From Anastatus disparis (lineage: Eukaryota; Arthropoda; Insecta; Hymenoptera; Eupelmidae), in the NCBI GenBank assembly GCA_017163975.1, contig JAFFSR010000309.1:2148001-2212000 (forward strand): a DNA stretch of 64,000 bases, written 5' to 3'. Made by a program: the position numbers and the translations under genes. How positions within the stretch are numbered: position 1 is the stretch's first letter; every line of letters starts with the position of its first letter. Under the pieces are notes generated by a model, which worked only from the letters and a program-made list of their open reading frames with translations, ran no database searches and had not been told where the DNA came from. Shown here piece by piece: positions 1-12,411 of the stretch.

Positions 1-185
1 CTAACTTTCAGCTAAATTTTATTTGAATTTCAGCTATCTCTCAGCTAACTTTCAGCTAAATTTTATCTGAATTTCAGCTAACTTTTAGCTAAATTTTAGC
101 TGAATTTCAGCTGACTGAGGGCACATAAAATTCTTATACACGGCGGCGGCGGCGGCGGCGTAGGCGATATATCTTTATTATATAG
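1..185 (-). repeat. Terminal satellite block with CGG tract, inverted copy of 16501-16800
   Basis: Short degenerate tandem units built on AGCTGAAATTCAGCTAAAATT (read on the minus strand) are followed by a (CGG) run at about 141-160 and then GTAGGCGATATATC. The same succession occurs in opposite orientation at 16501-16800. The two blocks face each other and enclose about 16.4 kb. No coding potential is seen. Confidence 0.85.
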
Positions 186-945
<760 letters not shown>

Positions 946-1129
946 TTTTTTCAACAAGTTTTATGACAATATGTTAAGTATTTTGGTGTTTAATTTTTGT
1001 TTATTTTCAATATATTGGTGAGAATAATTGTTTATTTTTATAACTGCGATGATTGTAGCTTGTTACGATTTTAATTATTGTGGCTTGTTTTAAAATGTTA
1101 AAAATATTTATTTTTTGAATTTTCTCAGA

Positions 1130-1557
1130 TACCTGAAGAGACTCTTATTGAAGAAGGAGACGAACTATCTGTCTTTGTCTAATAGCGTTTTTCATCATTT
1201 ATGTAAACATTATCCGGTATAACAAGAAAAAAATAGCAGCCCCCGATAGATATTAGTATAATTAGTAAATTTTGTAATAACAACCAAATTTTTTACAGCA
1301 TAGTTTTCGACTAATTAGAGACCTGCTAGCAATCTAGAATATAACCTATTTTTTTTGGTAGGTCTCTAATTATTCAAAAACTACGCAGTGAAATAATTTG
1401 GTTGTTATTACAAAATTTACTTATTATACTAATATCTAGCGGGGGCTGCTATTTTTTTCTTGTTATACCGGATAGTATTTACATAAATGATGAAAAACGC
1501 TATTAGACAAAGACAGATAGTTCGGCCCCTTCTTAAGAGCGAAACGTTCTGATATCC
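1130..1557. repeat. Palindromic (foldback) element, ~0.4 kb
   Basis: The sequence from about 1152 to 1345 is repeated as its reverse complement from about 1350 to 1523, including CGAACTATCTGTC at the outer ends and TAGCAGCCCCCG inside. The flanks read CCTGAAGAGACTCTTATT on the left and CTTAAGAGCGAAACGTTCTG on the right. They resemble the two sides of a hammerhead-type motif known from Penelope-like elements. No coding potential is visible. Confidence 0.75.
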
Positions 1558-1624
1558 GTTAATAAATTTGAATTGAACAGAGATTGCCAGTGGAATTTTT
1601 CATCTTTTTTATCATTGACTTATC

Positions 1625-2045
1625 TTAGCCCAAGGGAAGATTTTTTAGGAGTTGCGTTTATGGCTTCAGTTTCAAAATGTTCCATAAATAAATTGGTAAT
1701 GATTGGTGATATTGGAGAACTTATAGCTATTTCCTTTGTCTCTTGAACTATTGGTTGAATAGAAAATATGTTTTTGTAAGGCAGTGTTCAATTAAAGGTA
1801 CGTTGTGTGGAGGTAGATTCGGGATATTTTTTATGATGTTTATGGTGTCTGCAATTCGTACTTTTGTGAAAAGTGATACTGCATCGAAACTGGCTAAGAT
1901 TTTACCTAGTTTTAGTTAAATATTTTGGAGTTTATTGTCGAAATCGTCAGTTTTTGACGTAAGAGGATGAACGTCCTGTAAAAGCTGTGAGTTTTTCTGT
2001 AAGGTACCGTGCTAGATTATATGTAGGTAAGTTGATCTTTCCCTA
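1625..2045 (-). pseudogene. Penelope-like element reverse transcriptase fragment (degenerate)
   Basis: Minus-strand translation with frame changes gives recognisable Penelope-like RT blocks. First comes a LARYLTEKL...SSYVKN segment, then FDAVSLFTKV (the RT A motif, where the usual residues are D-x-x-S-L-F-T), then SSPISPIITNLFMEHFE, which corresponds to the family G-S-P-L-S-P...M-E-x-F-E block. Stops and frameshifts interrupt it, and the Tyr-Asp-Asp block and endonuclease are absent. This is an old truncated copy. Assignment rests on the ordered motifs and was not confirmed by alignment. Confidence 0.65.
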
Positions 2046-2467
2046 TCTTTCAAGTGGTAATAGGTAGTTTGTGGTTGACTTTAAATAAATTCATTAAAAA
2101 GAGTGTTTAAAAATATATAAAAAATGCGAAAAAGTAATTTTACAAAAGTGATGATTAGTATAAGAATTCAATAAATAGTCTCCATTAAAAAAATTTTCTC
2201 AAAAAGTTGTAGCTTTTACGAAAAGAGCTGTTTTATAAAGTCTGAAAAGAATACGACAAGCGTTTAAAAAAACTTCTAAAAAATAGTAAAAATAGTCTAA
2301 AAAAGGTCTATTGTTCAACTTCAAATAGCTAAATCTCCATCAGTCTCACACCTAAAGAGCTGAAATTCGCACAGGTTTCTAATTTTTATAACACTATAAC
2401 ATATCTTAATATAAGCTAAAACCGTGAACCACGTGCGACGATTTTCTTAATGAAATTTTTTTTTGGC

Positions 2468-3060
2468 ATATATATGGGACATTTCACACGAACTGGAAGA
2501 GCAAAAAAATAAAAATCGCTGAAACTCTGAGAATATATTCTGTTTTTACCCAAAATATGTAAAAAAATTTTCAAGGATCTAGATCAAAAGTATCAAGGCT
2601 ATAGATCCTTAAAATTTGAACATTTTTCAAAATTGTTGAAAAATTCCCAACTTTATCATTTTTTTTCTGAAATCCTGATATTTGAGAGAGAAATTCATTA
2701 AAGTACTTCTTGTTGTAAATGAAGAGGAGAATTAGCATGATTTTTTACAGATCTTAATTTTAAAGCTTTCTATTGGTTCTTATATGTATTACATAGTAAT
2801 TGAAATTACTCATTGTTTGCCACTTCAGAAATTACTTTTCGAGGGCTTATTTTCTTCCATTTCACATGAACTTTAAAATAATTTTTTGATCATGTAAGTA
2901 AGAGCCATCAATAAAGAGTTATGATAGTTTAAAATATATATTTTCATGTTTAATTTTTTTTCAATACGAAAAATAAATCATACATGAAAATATGTATTTT
3001 AAACTGTCATAACTCCTTAGACACATACACACGCACACACGCACACACGTAGACACTTAC
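2468..3060. repeat. Dispersed repeat, inverted copy at 33790-34285
   Basis: From GGGACATTTCACACGAACTG to about 2955 the sequence matches the reverse complement of 33790-34285 with moderate divergence. Its end at 2918-3020 is a small inverted repeat of its own (AAACTATCATAAC against GTCATAACTCC arms) and is followed by a (CA)n run at about 3023-3050. Both copies begin beside an ATATAT tract ending in GGGAC. No ORF is seen and the family is not recognised. Confidence 0.75.
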
Positions 3061-4649
3061 AGACATTTTCTGGAAATCATTTTTTTTTATTCCTTGAGTA
3101 AAAATATGTACAAATTAATGAAAAAAAACGCTACCAAGTGCTTTAACGCAATGCTTTTTCATAGAGCTCTTCGAGTTTAAGTAATTTGATTTTAATTTTA
3201 GAAAGTGATTTTAATGTAAAAAACTACTCATTAACAATAGTTTTCAATATCTTTTATATAACTCATCCTTTAATTTAAAATATTTTATGTTAATTTGATT
3301 TTTAAAATGGCTGTTCAATTAAAACCACACGAAGAAAACTAATTTTCAGTATCTTTTCGCTTGGTTATAGAAATAAATTGTATGCAAAATTTAGAGCAAA
3401 TCTATTGATTATTTTTCTTGATATGATTGACTAATGAAATACAATTTTTTCTCAGATCCGCCCCAAAATATTTCTGGAATATTTTATGAAAGGTTGTGAA
3501 GTGCTGTGAGGGGATGATATATATTATATAATAACACATTATACTTATACATCAATACATGTACCCATAAATATTAGCATTCAGTTATAAAATCGCATTT
3601 ACAGATTCGCTTTGACTGTACGCAACAAAGCACCGACCCTTCCACTCATATAGTCAGTAAGGTATTCTTCAACCGCTTGGGGATAAAACTTCCATTTAAT
3701 GAACATCCCCGTATCGGTGTCACTTGAAATCTTCCGTAATGTTCCGCGCAACCTTCAAACGAAAACTTCATGGAATCCTTCTAGAATCTTTCAAGCAATA
3801 TTCCATCCAATGAAATGTTTATGGAATCTTTTATGAAATCTTTTATGAAATATTCCACTGGAAGATTACTTAAATCTTTCTGTGAAATATTTTGTGGAAT
3901 ATTAACATTTATCATGGCAATTATTTCATGTTATAAATCGGAAAGCCGTGGTTACACCTGAAGTCAGTCGGAAAAACTTCAGGGAATCCTAAACGTCCTA
4001 TTAATTAGCGTTACCGTACTTTCGTAACGTATATCCGCAACGTATATTTACATAAATAGTTTAATTTCTCTGAATCTTAATTAATTTAATTGAAGTCTAA
4101 CATGAAATTAACTTCATTTTCATTTTTTATTTATCAAAAATATCTTAAGTAAAGTTCATATTTAGAAAATGGAAAGATATAAGTTGCGTAACGGAAAGAG
4201 GTTAAATGTAAAAAATATGATTGGAATCAAAGTAGTTGTATCGATAGTGAAAGCTAAGTTAACAGCTCCTAAAAATGTATAGCAATTCTATTCTGAGAAA
4301 ATTTTATTCATTCATAACTCTTATGTTATATCTTTGAGTAAAAACTTATATTAAAACCAAATGTAACCCTTATCCGCACCGGATTTGCACCGTATCCGGG
4401 CCTGATTTGTATTTAGTCTGTTGTACTTCTTTGTACTTCAGACTGTCCTACTTCGGTCCTGTCATAGTCCTGAATAGCAAAACTGAAATCAGGTATCCAA
4501 ACAGGGTCTGCAACTTTTTCTGGTAACACATCCCAATCTGGTACTAATCCGATTCCGGATCAGGACTGAAATATTATCTTCAGAATACGGATCCGGGACA
4601 GATGTTTCCCGTATTTATATTTCTACTCGGGAACCTGGATCAGTTAATG
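3061..4649. other. AT-rich unassigned stretch with satellite-like fragment
   Basis: No gene is seen. At about 3690-3905 there is a decayed stretch rich in GGAATATT, GAAATATTCC and GGAAGATT words, resembling the GGAAG-type satellite of 21-27 kb. At about 4375-4640 a less AT-rich patch contains repeated CCGGAT and CCGTAT words of unknown origin. Confidence 0.5.
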
Positions 4650-6837
4650 TTTTCTTAAGGCTCTAAAATTTAAAATACATGAAGAAAACCAATTTTCAAC
4701 AGCTTCTGAACTAGTCAATTGAAAAAATAAGTAATATGGAAAATTGGATGCAAATCCATTAAGTACTTTTCAAAATATGAGTAACAAAATAAATACAAAA
4801 TTTTTTTCAAAAATTCAAAATAATCTAAAATTAAAACTGCGTTGAAAAAATCAGTTTTAAAAAGTTTTTTTCAATTTGGCAATCGGAAATAATTTCCATG
4901 AAAATTTTTAAGAAAATTGATAGAGTAGTTACGTAAAATATCAAAAATTTTAAAATATAAAATTTAAAAAAATTTTTAAAATAGTTAGCTCATTAAAACT
5001 ACTCTAAGTAAATCAATTTTCAATAGCTTCCGCACTAGTTAATCAAAAAAATAAGCTGTATGGAAAATTTGAAGCAACTCCATCGATTACTTTTCGAGAT
5101 CTAATTGACTAAATAAATACAAACATTTTTTCAAGAATTTCAAAATGCTCTAAAATTAAAACTACGCTAAGAAAATCAATTTTCAAATTTTTTTCTTCTT
5201 TCGGCAGTAGAAAATAATTTCCATACAAAATTTCAAGCAAATTCTTTGAGTAGTTTACGTAGAATACAAAAAAAAATGGAAAATCGAAATTTTTTTAACA
5301 TTCTTAAGATGGCTCTAAAAAAAATGAAAACTAAAAAATGAAAACTACGCTAAGAAAATCAATTTTCAATAGCTTTCCCCTAAGTTAGACAAAAAAATAA
5401 ATTCTATGCAAAATTTGAAGCAAATCTATCGAGTAGCTTTCGAGATCCAGTTGGATTACTGAACACACACACACATATTTTCTGGGAGTTATTTTTTTCG
5501 ACTCACTGAGTCCAAATATATACAAATATGTGAAAAAATAGGAAAATAATTATTTTATTAATACGATGCTTTTTCTATGAAAAAGCAATACAATAAGAAT
5601 GCAGAAAAGAAATGGATACAATAATATGGAATATAACAAAAAGAGGGGAAAAAAACAAAGAATTGCTAAAGATAGCTGAATGGAGTAGATGTCAATTCGA
5701 AGCAAGAATGTAAAAGGAAAAAATGCTGAAAATAGGATATGAAAAAATATTTAAAAAAATTTTCTATTGATACAATGCTTCCTCTATGAGAAAGCAAAAA
5801 GAATCGCAACGTAAGAAAAAGTTATTTCAAAAACAAAATTGATCAACGTCATGTAATTGAAAAACCAAATATTGATAAATTACTAAAAGAACGGTTGAAA
5901 AGAAATTTCAAAATGCTGCCAAGTGCTTTTGCACAATGCTTTCTCATAGAGCTTATTGAATTTAAGTAGAATATATTCTTCATTTACGAAGCAACGTAAA
6001 ATGATTAATAAACAAATACATCGAGTACTTTACGTAAAATAAAATAAAGTAAAAAATAGAAAAATAAAAAAGATAAATCAAAATTATTTTTAAAATCTTT
6101 AAAATGTTCTGAAATAGTAACTACGCTAGCAAAATTAGATTTTGAAAGCTTCTTTACTTCGTACACCAGCAGATAAATTGTATACAAATTTTGGACAAAA
6201 TCTATCAAATAGTTTACGCAAAGTAGAAAAAACATGAAAAATGAAACTTTTATTTACAATCTTTAAAATGCACTAAAATTGTAACTGAGATAAGAAAATT
6301 ATTAAAAAGCTTGTTTTCTTCAGACAGTAGCGAATAACTTAAATACGATTTTTGGAACAAAACAATCAAGTAGTCTACGTAAAACAAGAAAAAGGAAAAT
6401 GAAAATTTCGAAAAAAATTTTTAAAATGTTTTTAAATTGAAACTATGCTAAGAAAATCAGTTTTCAAAGTTTTTTTTTGACAATCGCAAAGAATTTTTAT
6501 GCAAATTTTTAAGCAAATTCATCAAGTAATTTGCGTAAAAAAAAAAATTAAAAATTAAAAAATTTTTTTTTTTAATGACTAAAAGAATCTACGCTGAGAC
6601 AATCTATTTTCAATAGCTTTCTCCTCCAGTTAGACATAAAAATAAATTGTATGCAAAACTGGAAGCAAATCCATAAAGTAGTTTTCGAGATTTGATTAGA
6701 GTAATGAATACATACACACACAAAACCACACACGCACACACACATGCATACAGAAATTTTCTGGAAACCACTTATTTCGACTCCCTGAGTCTAAATATGT
6801 ATAAATTAATCACGGAATAAAAAAAAAAAAAAATTTA
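4650..6837. repeat. Degenerate ~160-bp tandem repeats ending in (CA)n tails
   Basis: Units containing ACTACGCTAAGAAAATCAAT followed by TTCAATAGCTTC and ATCRAGTAGTTTTCGAGAT recur at about 4682, 4840, 5003, 5161, 5345, 6125, 6283, 6438 and 6590, a period near 160 bp. Two blocks close with a CA-rich run (about 5465-5475 and 6712-6750), then TTTTCTGGRARYCA, CGACTC.CTGAGTC and ATACAATGCTTTCTCTATGA. That layout resembles a retrotransposon 3' untranslated region. A minus-strand open frame at 6005-6235 has no recognisable motif. Confidence 0.65.
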
Positions 6838-7629
6838 TTGATACAATGCTTTCTCTATGAAAAAGTAAAAAGACGAAATATGATGACAGAAGTTTATAAA
6901 ATAGGAAAACCAATAGATTTAATAAGAAGATTTTTCAATCTTCTCAAATTCAATGATTGTGTACAATATTTTAATGTGTATAATGAATTAAATACTAAAA
7001 ATATTAGAAATCATAAGAAAATATTAAAAGATCGTATACTACGGAGGAATGAAAAAATTCTCGAGTATAAAAATCAATCAAGAATTATTGATAGGATAGC
7101 AAATATAGAATTTAATGAAACATTAATTACTAAAAACAATTTAGGTTTGATGACTAAAATTTGTAAATATTGTAGTACTAAACATTTTGCATTCAAATAT
7201 ACACAAAATAAGGAATTTATTAATTGTTGTCACAAACCAAATGTAAAACTATCAAATAATCCTATTTATACAAAAGAATTAAAAAAATTAGCTACGAGAT
7301 CTGCAGAAAATAGTATTCATTTTCGTGAAACTATTAGATCATACAACAATGCAATGGCTTATGCAAATTACGCTGCAAATAATGACAAATTAACATGTGA
7401 GGGTCTACAAGTAATCAGAATTTGTTGTCAAATATATCACAATGTTTATGCTTTGCATCCTAATGAAAATGAAGCTCAAAAATATGAACAATTGTATGTT
7501 CTTGATAATGAATTAGTTAATTCTCAACGAAAAAGCTCAGATACGAATGGAGACTTATTACGTGAATTAGATGGATTATTAAGACAAAGTAATAATCAAC
7601 GCAATACTCTACCACGTCTAGAACAGTAG
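6838..7629 (+). CDS. Helitron replicase-helicase, N-terminal (Helitron_like_N) fragment
   Basis: The 263-residue open frame carries hallmarks of the Helitron-like N domain of rolling-circle transposon proteins: CKYCSTKHFA with a following CCHK (zinc-binding-like cysteines), HFRETIRSYNNAMAYA, RICCQIYHNVYALHPNENE, KYEQLYVLDNE and LLRELDGLLRQSN. Full-length proteins run well over 1,000 residues and continue into the Rep nuclease and Pif1-type helicase; both are missing and the frame stops at PRLEQ. The first 14 residues come from the upstream repeat tail, so Met15 (6880) may be the ancestral start. A second partial copy lies inverted at 35938-36357. It is a transposon fragment, not a host gene, and may not be expressed. 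Confidence 0.75.
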   Translation: MIQCFLYEKVKRRNMMTEVYKIGKPIDLIRRFFNLLKFNDCVQYFNVYNELNTKNIRNHKKILKDRILRRNEKILEYKNQSRIIDRIANIEFNETLITKNNLGLMTKICKYCSTKHFAFKYTQNKEFINCCHKPNVKLSNNPIYTKELKKLATRSAENSIHFRETIRSYNNAMAYANYAANNDKLTCEGLQVIRICCQIYHNVYALHPNENEAQKYEQLYVLDNELVNSQRKSSDTNGDLLRELDGLLRQSNNQRNTLPRLEQ

Positions 7630-7695
7630 GTTGGGAAGATAATACTACCTACTTTGATGAGATGACGTCATCAGCAAGGAAATTTGCTCCGCGTC

Positions 7696-7700
7696 CTACT
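7696..7700 (+). other. 5-bp target site duplication, left (CTACT)
   Basis: CTACT precedes the 5' LTR and recurs at 15770-15774 after the 3' LTR. The inverted second copy of the host repeat shows the unoccupied site with one copy of the pentamer (AGTAG on the plus strand at 35861-35865). Confidence 0.9.
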
Positions 7701-8103
7701 GTAAACAAAGACAAACATTCATAACACATTTATACTTATATTCATCTTGCACATTTCACTCAAGGGTGATTGAACTCCGTACGCATCATATGTCAAGTTT
7801 TCTACCTTAAGACTGCGATAGCAAACAATAACGTTATACATTCGCGAGAATGCGACGCACAAGAGACGATTGAACTCTAAACTGCATCACATGCAAAATT
7901 CAATCAATCTTTTCCCCGAAATTATAAAAGTATCAATAATATCATATATACGAAAGAATGCAACTGTCTTTTACCCATAGTATAAAAACCCAAGAGTCTT
8001 AAGCTCGCAAGCTTAATTTTTATACTTACCGTCTAAGGCTACGCTTCGCCTAAAATTATTGTACTAAAGGTTAAGAAGGAGAAATAAAGATAAGTTCAAT
8101 TCA

Positions 8104-8179
<76 letters not shown>

Positions 8180-8351
8180 ATATATATATAAATATTCTTG
8201 GATACGTATCCTAAAGAACCAACGTCCTAAATTATAAAAATAAGTTATAATAATAATTAAAAATTTATAAAAATTAATAAATCAAGTTTATTAAATAAAG
8301 TTTAATAAATTAAACTTTACAAATTAATAAATACAGTTCTAACGGTTAACA
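7701..8351 (+). repeat. 5' LTR of errantivirus-like Gypsy element
   Basis: Begins GTAAACAAAGAC, ends GGTTAACA, and matches the 3' LTR at 15141-15769. It has a TATA box (TATAAAAACC, 7981), an AATAAA signal (8083-8088) and a polymorphic (CA)n(TA)n stretch at about 8105-8165. In the first ~400 bp I see about five substitutions against the 3' LTR, so the insertion is fairly recent. The length difference (651 against 629 bp) comes mainly from the microsatellite. Confidence 0.95.
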
Positions 8352-8928
8352 TAAATTGGTGGCAGCGTAAGAGGATAGTGAAGCCAAGTGATAAAAGTGA
8401 TTAAATAAAACTTCGATTTCTTAAAATATTTTCTCTCAGGAGAAAACGGAGGAGTTTAAAAATGAAAAGAAGCCAAGTGATAAAAGACAATTAAACAAAA
8501 CTCCGATATCTCAGGATATCTTCTCTCAGGAGGAAACAGAGAGTTTTAAAAATCAAGAAAACTTATCTTTAATCTGGTGACAACAGCCCACACTCTCAGG
8601 AGTTGACTACCAGTAGTTGAAGGGTTTATCAAGCTTCGTCTGCATCCCCAGGGATAAAGAGAGGATCATCTGTACAATAAAAGAGGACTTCTGCACCGCC
8701 AGCGGTTAAAGAGACGCTGCCAACCAGATCTTCAAAAACATCATCTCTTAAAAACCTTCAAGTAAGTCGTACAATAATTTTAAGCACACAGCGGGACAAG
8801 CCAAAAATAAAGGCGTGTCTAACTTTCTGTAACATTCATTTTATTTATAAATTATTTATAAGACATACAACGTCTCAAGCCGGAGCACACACGCTTGAGA
8901 GGTTGACACATAGAAACATCACCCGCGT
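8352..8928 (+). other. Provirus leader with putative primer-binding site and ~89-bp tandem duplication
   Basis: Right after the LTR comes TAAATTGGTGGCAGCG, placed where the tRNA primer-binding site should be; the tRNA is not identified. A segment starting AAGCCAAGTGATAAAAG is tandemly repeated (about 8382-8470 and 8471-8560), both copies with CTCTCAGGAG. No ORF occurs before gag at 8929. Confidence 0.7.
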
Positions 8929-10170
8929 ATGTATTGTGATTATCGTGAAGACGATAACGACAGTGTAAGATCGGAAAATACCCCACGATCACCTACTTCC
9001 CTTTCTGACGTTTTTAACAATTTCTACGACACTACAGACGGTCTTTATAAATTAAAAATAAATTTAAAACCCAGTAAGATGGACAGTTTACCAAAGAAAT
9101 TTAAATCCAATGAAGACATAACGCAATGCGATCAAGACGAACAAAATGTAGTACAAGAATTGCAACGTCAGAAGGAAAAGGTCGACGCATTAGAAAAGCA
9201 ATTAATATTATTGACAGAACAATTACAAATTTTAAATACTCAGATGACAGAAAATAAAAATCCACCACCAATCCCAAGTATACCACCTGCAGTTAGAGAC
9301 AACAACCCTAGATTAAATGTTCTTTCGGGATTAACGAGAGAACATCATTTATTAATACGTGAACTCTTAACACAGATAAGGGAATATGATGGATCAACAG
9401 ATGTTAGCGCATTTATTGATCAAATCATTCGCGCCTCCCGACAACTTAGCTCTGAGCAGGAAATATCAGCGCTTATACGGAAGGTGATAGCAGTTAAGCT
9501 AAAGGGAAAGGCACAAGAAGTAGTTGAAAGAAATCAAGTGACTACGGCAGTGCAACTTAAAGAATGTTTAAACACACACTTTGGAAAACTAGAACTTGAA
9601 TACGATCAATTAGCTGAAATGCGTAACTCTATGAGACAGAGAACAAATGAAAAGGTGGCGGACTATATACAAAGATATAATAACATAAATCGTCGAATAC
9701 AGATTTCAATAGATGGTTTAAACGACGATTTTAGAGATATGCACCGGAATTATGAAAATAAAAACGCGATTTCGAAATTTATAAGAGGATTGTATCCAGA
9801 AAGCTTACGTTTAGCCATACAACAAAATCGACCACACACTTTACCGATAGCGTATCAACAAGCTTTATACGAAGAAAAACTTTGAAAAGAAGATGAAGAA
9901 CTTCGAAATAGAAATTATAATAAACATGAGGAGAGATCCAGAAGAGATAGATATGAAAAACATTCAAGAGATAGGAGTCATTCTAGATATGATTCAAGAA
10001 ATCGTAAGAAACATTCAACACCGGATAAAAATTACACACGTGATAGAAGCTTTTCACGAGATCGACAAGAAAATTATCGATTAGATAAAAAGGAGGATAA
10101 ACCTACATGCTCCCACTGTAATAAATACGGTCATGACAAAATTGTTTTAAACATCAAAATGCACAAAGAG
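8929..10170 (+). pseudogene. gag: Gag of errantivirus-like element, interrupted
   Basis: A 318-codon frame encodes a capsid-type Gag. It has a coiled-coil-prone stretch (about residues 75-115), a Pro-rich linker (PPPIPSIPP), then a retrotransposon capsid domain including LLTQIREYDGSTDVSAFI and MRNSMRQRTNEKVADYIQRY. A TGA at 9883-9885 ends it, but the same frame stays open to about 10170. That extension encodes an Arg/Ser-rich nucleocapsid tail and the start of a zinc knuckle (CSHCNKYGH near 10108-10134) whose last Cys is lost, with the reading frame disturbed there. Gag would assemble the particle and bind RNA. The copy looks defective. Confidence 0.85.
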
Positions 10171-10225
10171 TAAATTTTCGCCTCAATGCCTCAAAAAGCA
10201 AAACTTATTTCGAGGATCCGGCACC

Positions 10226-10636
10226 ATGGTCGAAGACCCCACCCGATCGTCAGAATTATTGGGAAAACCAGGATTACCAGACGCAATCTTTCCAACAGAT
10301 GGAAAGCACTGGCATCTCTGGATGCAACCCTCAGGAACAGGAGGGAAATTATTAAAATTCTTAGTGGACACAGGAGCAGGCATAACATTCATTAAAGACA
10401 AAGTGTTGGATCTTAATACCTGCAATCCTATAAGACAAAAACCAGAAGAGAGACAAACAATACAAATAGTTAACGGAAATCACACAATGCTTGGCAAATG
10501 TAAATTGAATGTTTTTGGAAAGGACTTTATATATCATGTCGCAAGCAATAAAATACCTCTCGATGCCGATGGGTTATTGGGCCGAGGATCGCTACAACAT
10601 TATAAAGCATTAATTGATACAGAAAAAAAAATATAA
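10226..10636 (+). pseudogene. pol: Pol: retroviral-type aspartic protease segment
   Basis: This frame contains LVDTGAGITFI, the D-T-G active site of retropepsins, preceded by KLLKF and followed by an ADGLLGRGSL block that corresponds to the family's G-L-L-G-x-D flap end. It lies in a different frame from gag and from the RT segment. A short gap at 10637-10656 separates it from the RT frame, so continuity is lost by frameshift. Role: processing of Gag-Pol. Confidence 0.8.
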
Positions 10637-10656
10637 AAATTTTTGATGCACAAGAT

Positions 10657-12411
10657 TTGATGTACAACCCTTTACAATTCACATTCAATGAAAAACCTGT
10701 TTATGTAAATCAAGGAATCAATCTTATAAAAATAGATATAGATATACCAGACGGAGAGTACATAATAACCGATCCGAAAAATATAATATCACCAGCAATA
10801 TATACAGTACAAAATAAAAGTACAACACTGAACATCGTTAATGAGTCAGTAAAGGAAATGAAAATAGTTACTGAAATAGAAATAGAAGAATTTCAAGAAC
10901 AAAAACAAAATGTCTATGAAACAATTTTCCTACAGAAACAAGTATATAATAAATCGCTCAAGAATATGTATCATCGTATAGATTTAACAATAAATCAACC
11001 AGTTGTTTCAAAATTATATCGACACTCATTATCTTTACATAAGGAAATAGATAGACAAATAGAAAAATTTGAAAATGAAGGTATTATAACAAAGTCAAAT
11101 TCGCCTTTTGTATCACCTGTTTGGTGTGTTCCAAAGAAAATGGATGCATCAGGAATACAAAAATATAAAGTTGTAATAGATTTCACGAAATTAAATGAAT
11201 ACACACTTCAAGACAATTACCCATTGCCGTCAATAAATAAAATCCTTGACCAATTGGGAGGTATGAGATACTTCTCTGCATTTGACTTGGCCTCGGGCTT
11301 TTATCAAGTACCGGTTTTTCCAGAACACAGAGAGCGTACTGCATTTTCTACTCATAAAGGGCATTGGGAATTTAAACAAATGCCAATGGGCCTTAAAAAC
11401 GCACCTGCTACATTTCAAAGAATAATGAATTTAAAATTACAAGGACTAATAGGCACTATATGTTTCGTATACCTAGATGACATTATAGTATACTCAAAAA
11501 CCTTTGAAGAGCATCTAAAGAACTTACAGATATTATTTGATCGTCTTAGAACTGCAGGCTTAAAGTTGCAGCCTGATAAATGTGAATATGTAAAACCAGA
11601 ATTAGAATATTTAGGACATCTCATCGCAGAAAAAGGAGTACATCCTAATCCAAACAAATGAGAATGTATAAGAAATTATAAACAACCTTCAAATCAAAAG
11701 GAAATTAGACAATTTCTAGGGTTATGCGGATACTATAGGAAATTTATTAAAAATTACGGTAAAATCACAGCACTTCTTGATAAACTAATGAGTGAAAATG
11801 TCACGTTTAATTCCGACGATGAATGTAAAAATGCTTTTGAAATATTAAAGCAAAAATTAACATCATCACCGATATTAAAATACCCTAATTTAGAAGAGAT
11901 GTTCATACTGACAACAGATGCGAGTAATGAAGGACTTGGTGCAATTCTTAGTCAAGGTGATTACAAGGAAGGAAAAGATTTACCTTGCGCCTACGCTTCA
12001 AGAACACTCAATCAAGTTGAAAAGAATTATTCGACTTCCGAGAAGGAATTATTAGCAGCAGTATGGGCAATGCGTCATTTTAGACATTTTCTATATGGGA
12101 AACCTTTCATTTTAATAACAGATCATGCACCATTAGCAGGTCTCTACAAATCAAAATCACCAGAAATCGGATCTAGAATTTTTAAACTTTTTTTAAAAAT
12201 TACAGATTTTCAACCTATAGTAGAATATGAAAAGGGTAAATTAAATACTAATGCCGATGCTCTTAGCCGAGCATTTGTAGCAAAAAGAGAAAACCCACGA
12301 ATAAAGTATGTCAATGCTATAGAATGTGACATAATATACAACAATACTGATAATCAGGACATAAAACAAGTTTCAAAGGAAATATTGTCTAAATACAACA
12401 GAAGAGGTTAA
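10657..12411 (+). pseudogene. pol: Pol: reverse transcriptase and RNase H, one in-frame TGA
   Basis: One frame covers RT and RNase H and is broken only by TGA at 11659-11661. RT motifs in order: VCPKKMD-like V-P-K-K, VVIDFTKLNEYT, FSAFDLASGFYQV, FKQMPMGLKNAPATFQR and FVYLDDIIVYS with the catalytic Tyr-x-Asp-Asp (about 11470-11490). After the stop, FLGLCGYYRKFI (RT connection) leads to RNase H with TDASNEGLGAILSQ, EKELLAAVWA, HFRHFLYG and TDHAPL, ending in NADALSRA. The order is that of Ty3/Gypsy elements. The following frame change and deletion remove part of the integrase zinc domain. Confidence 0.9.

Noticed and set aside
10183..10425. Overlapping small frames on both strands over the protease region
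   Set aside because: Shadows of the protease segment, which is recognised by its DTGA motif in another frame.
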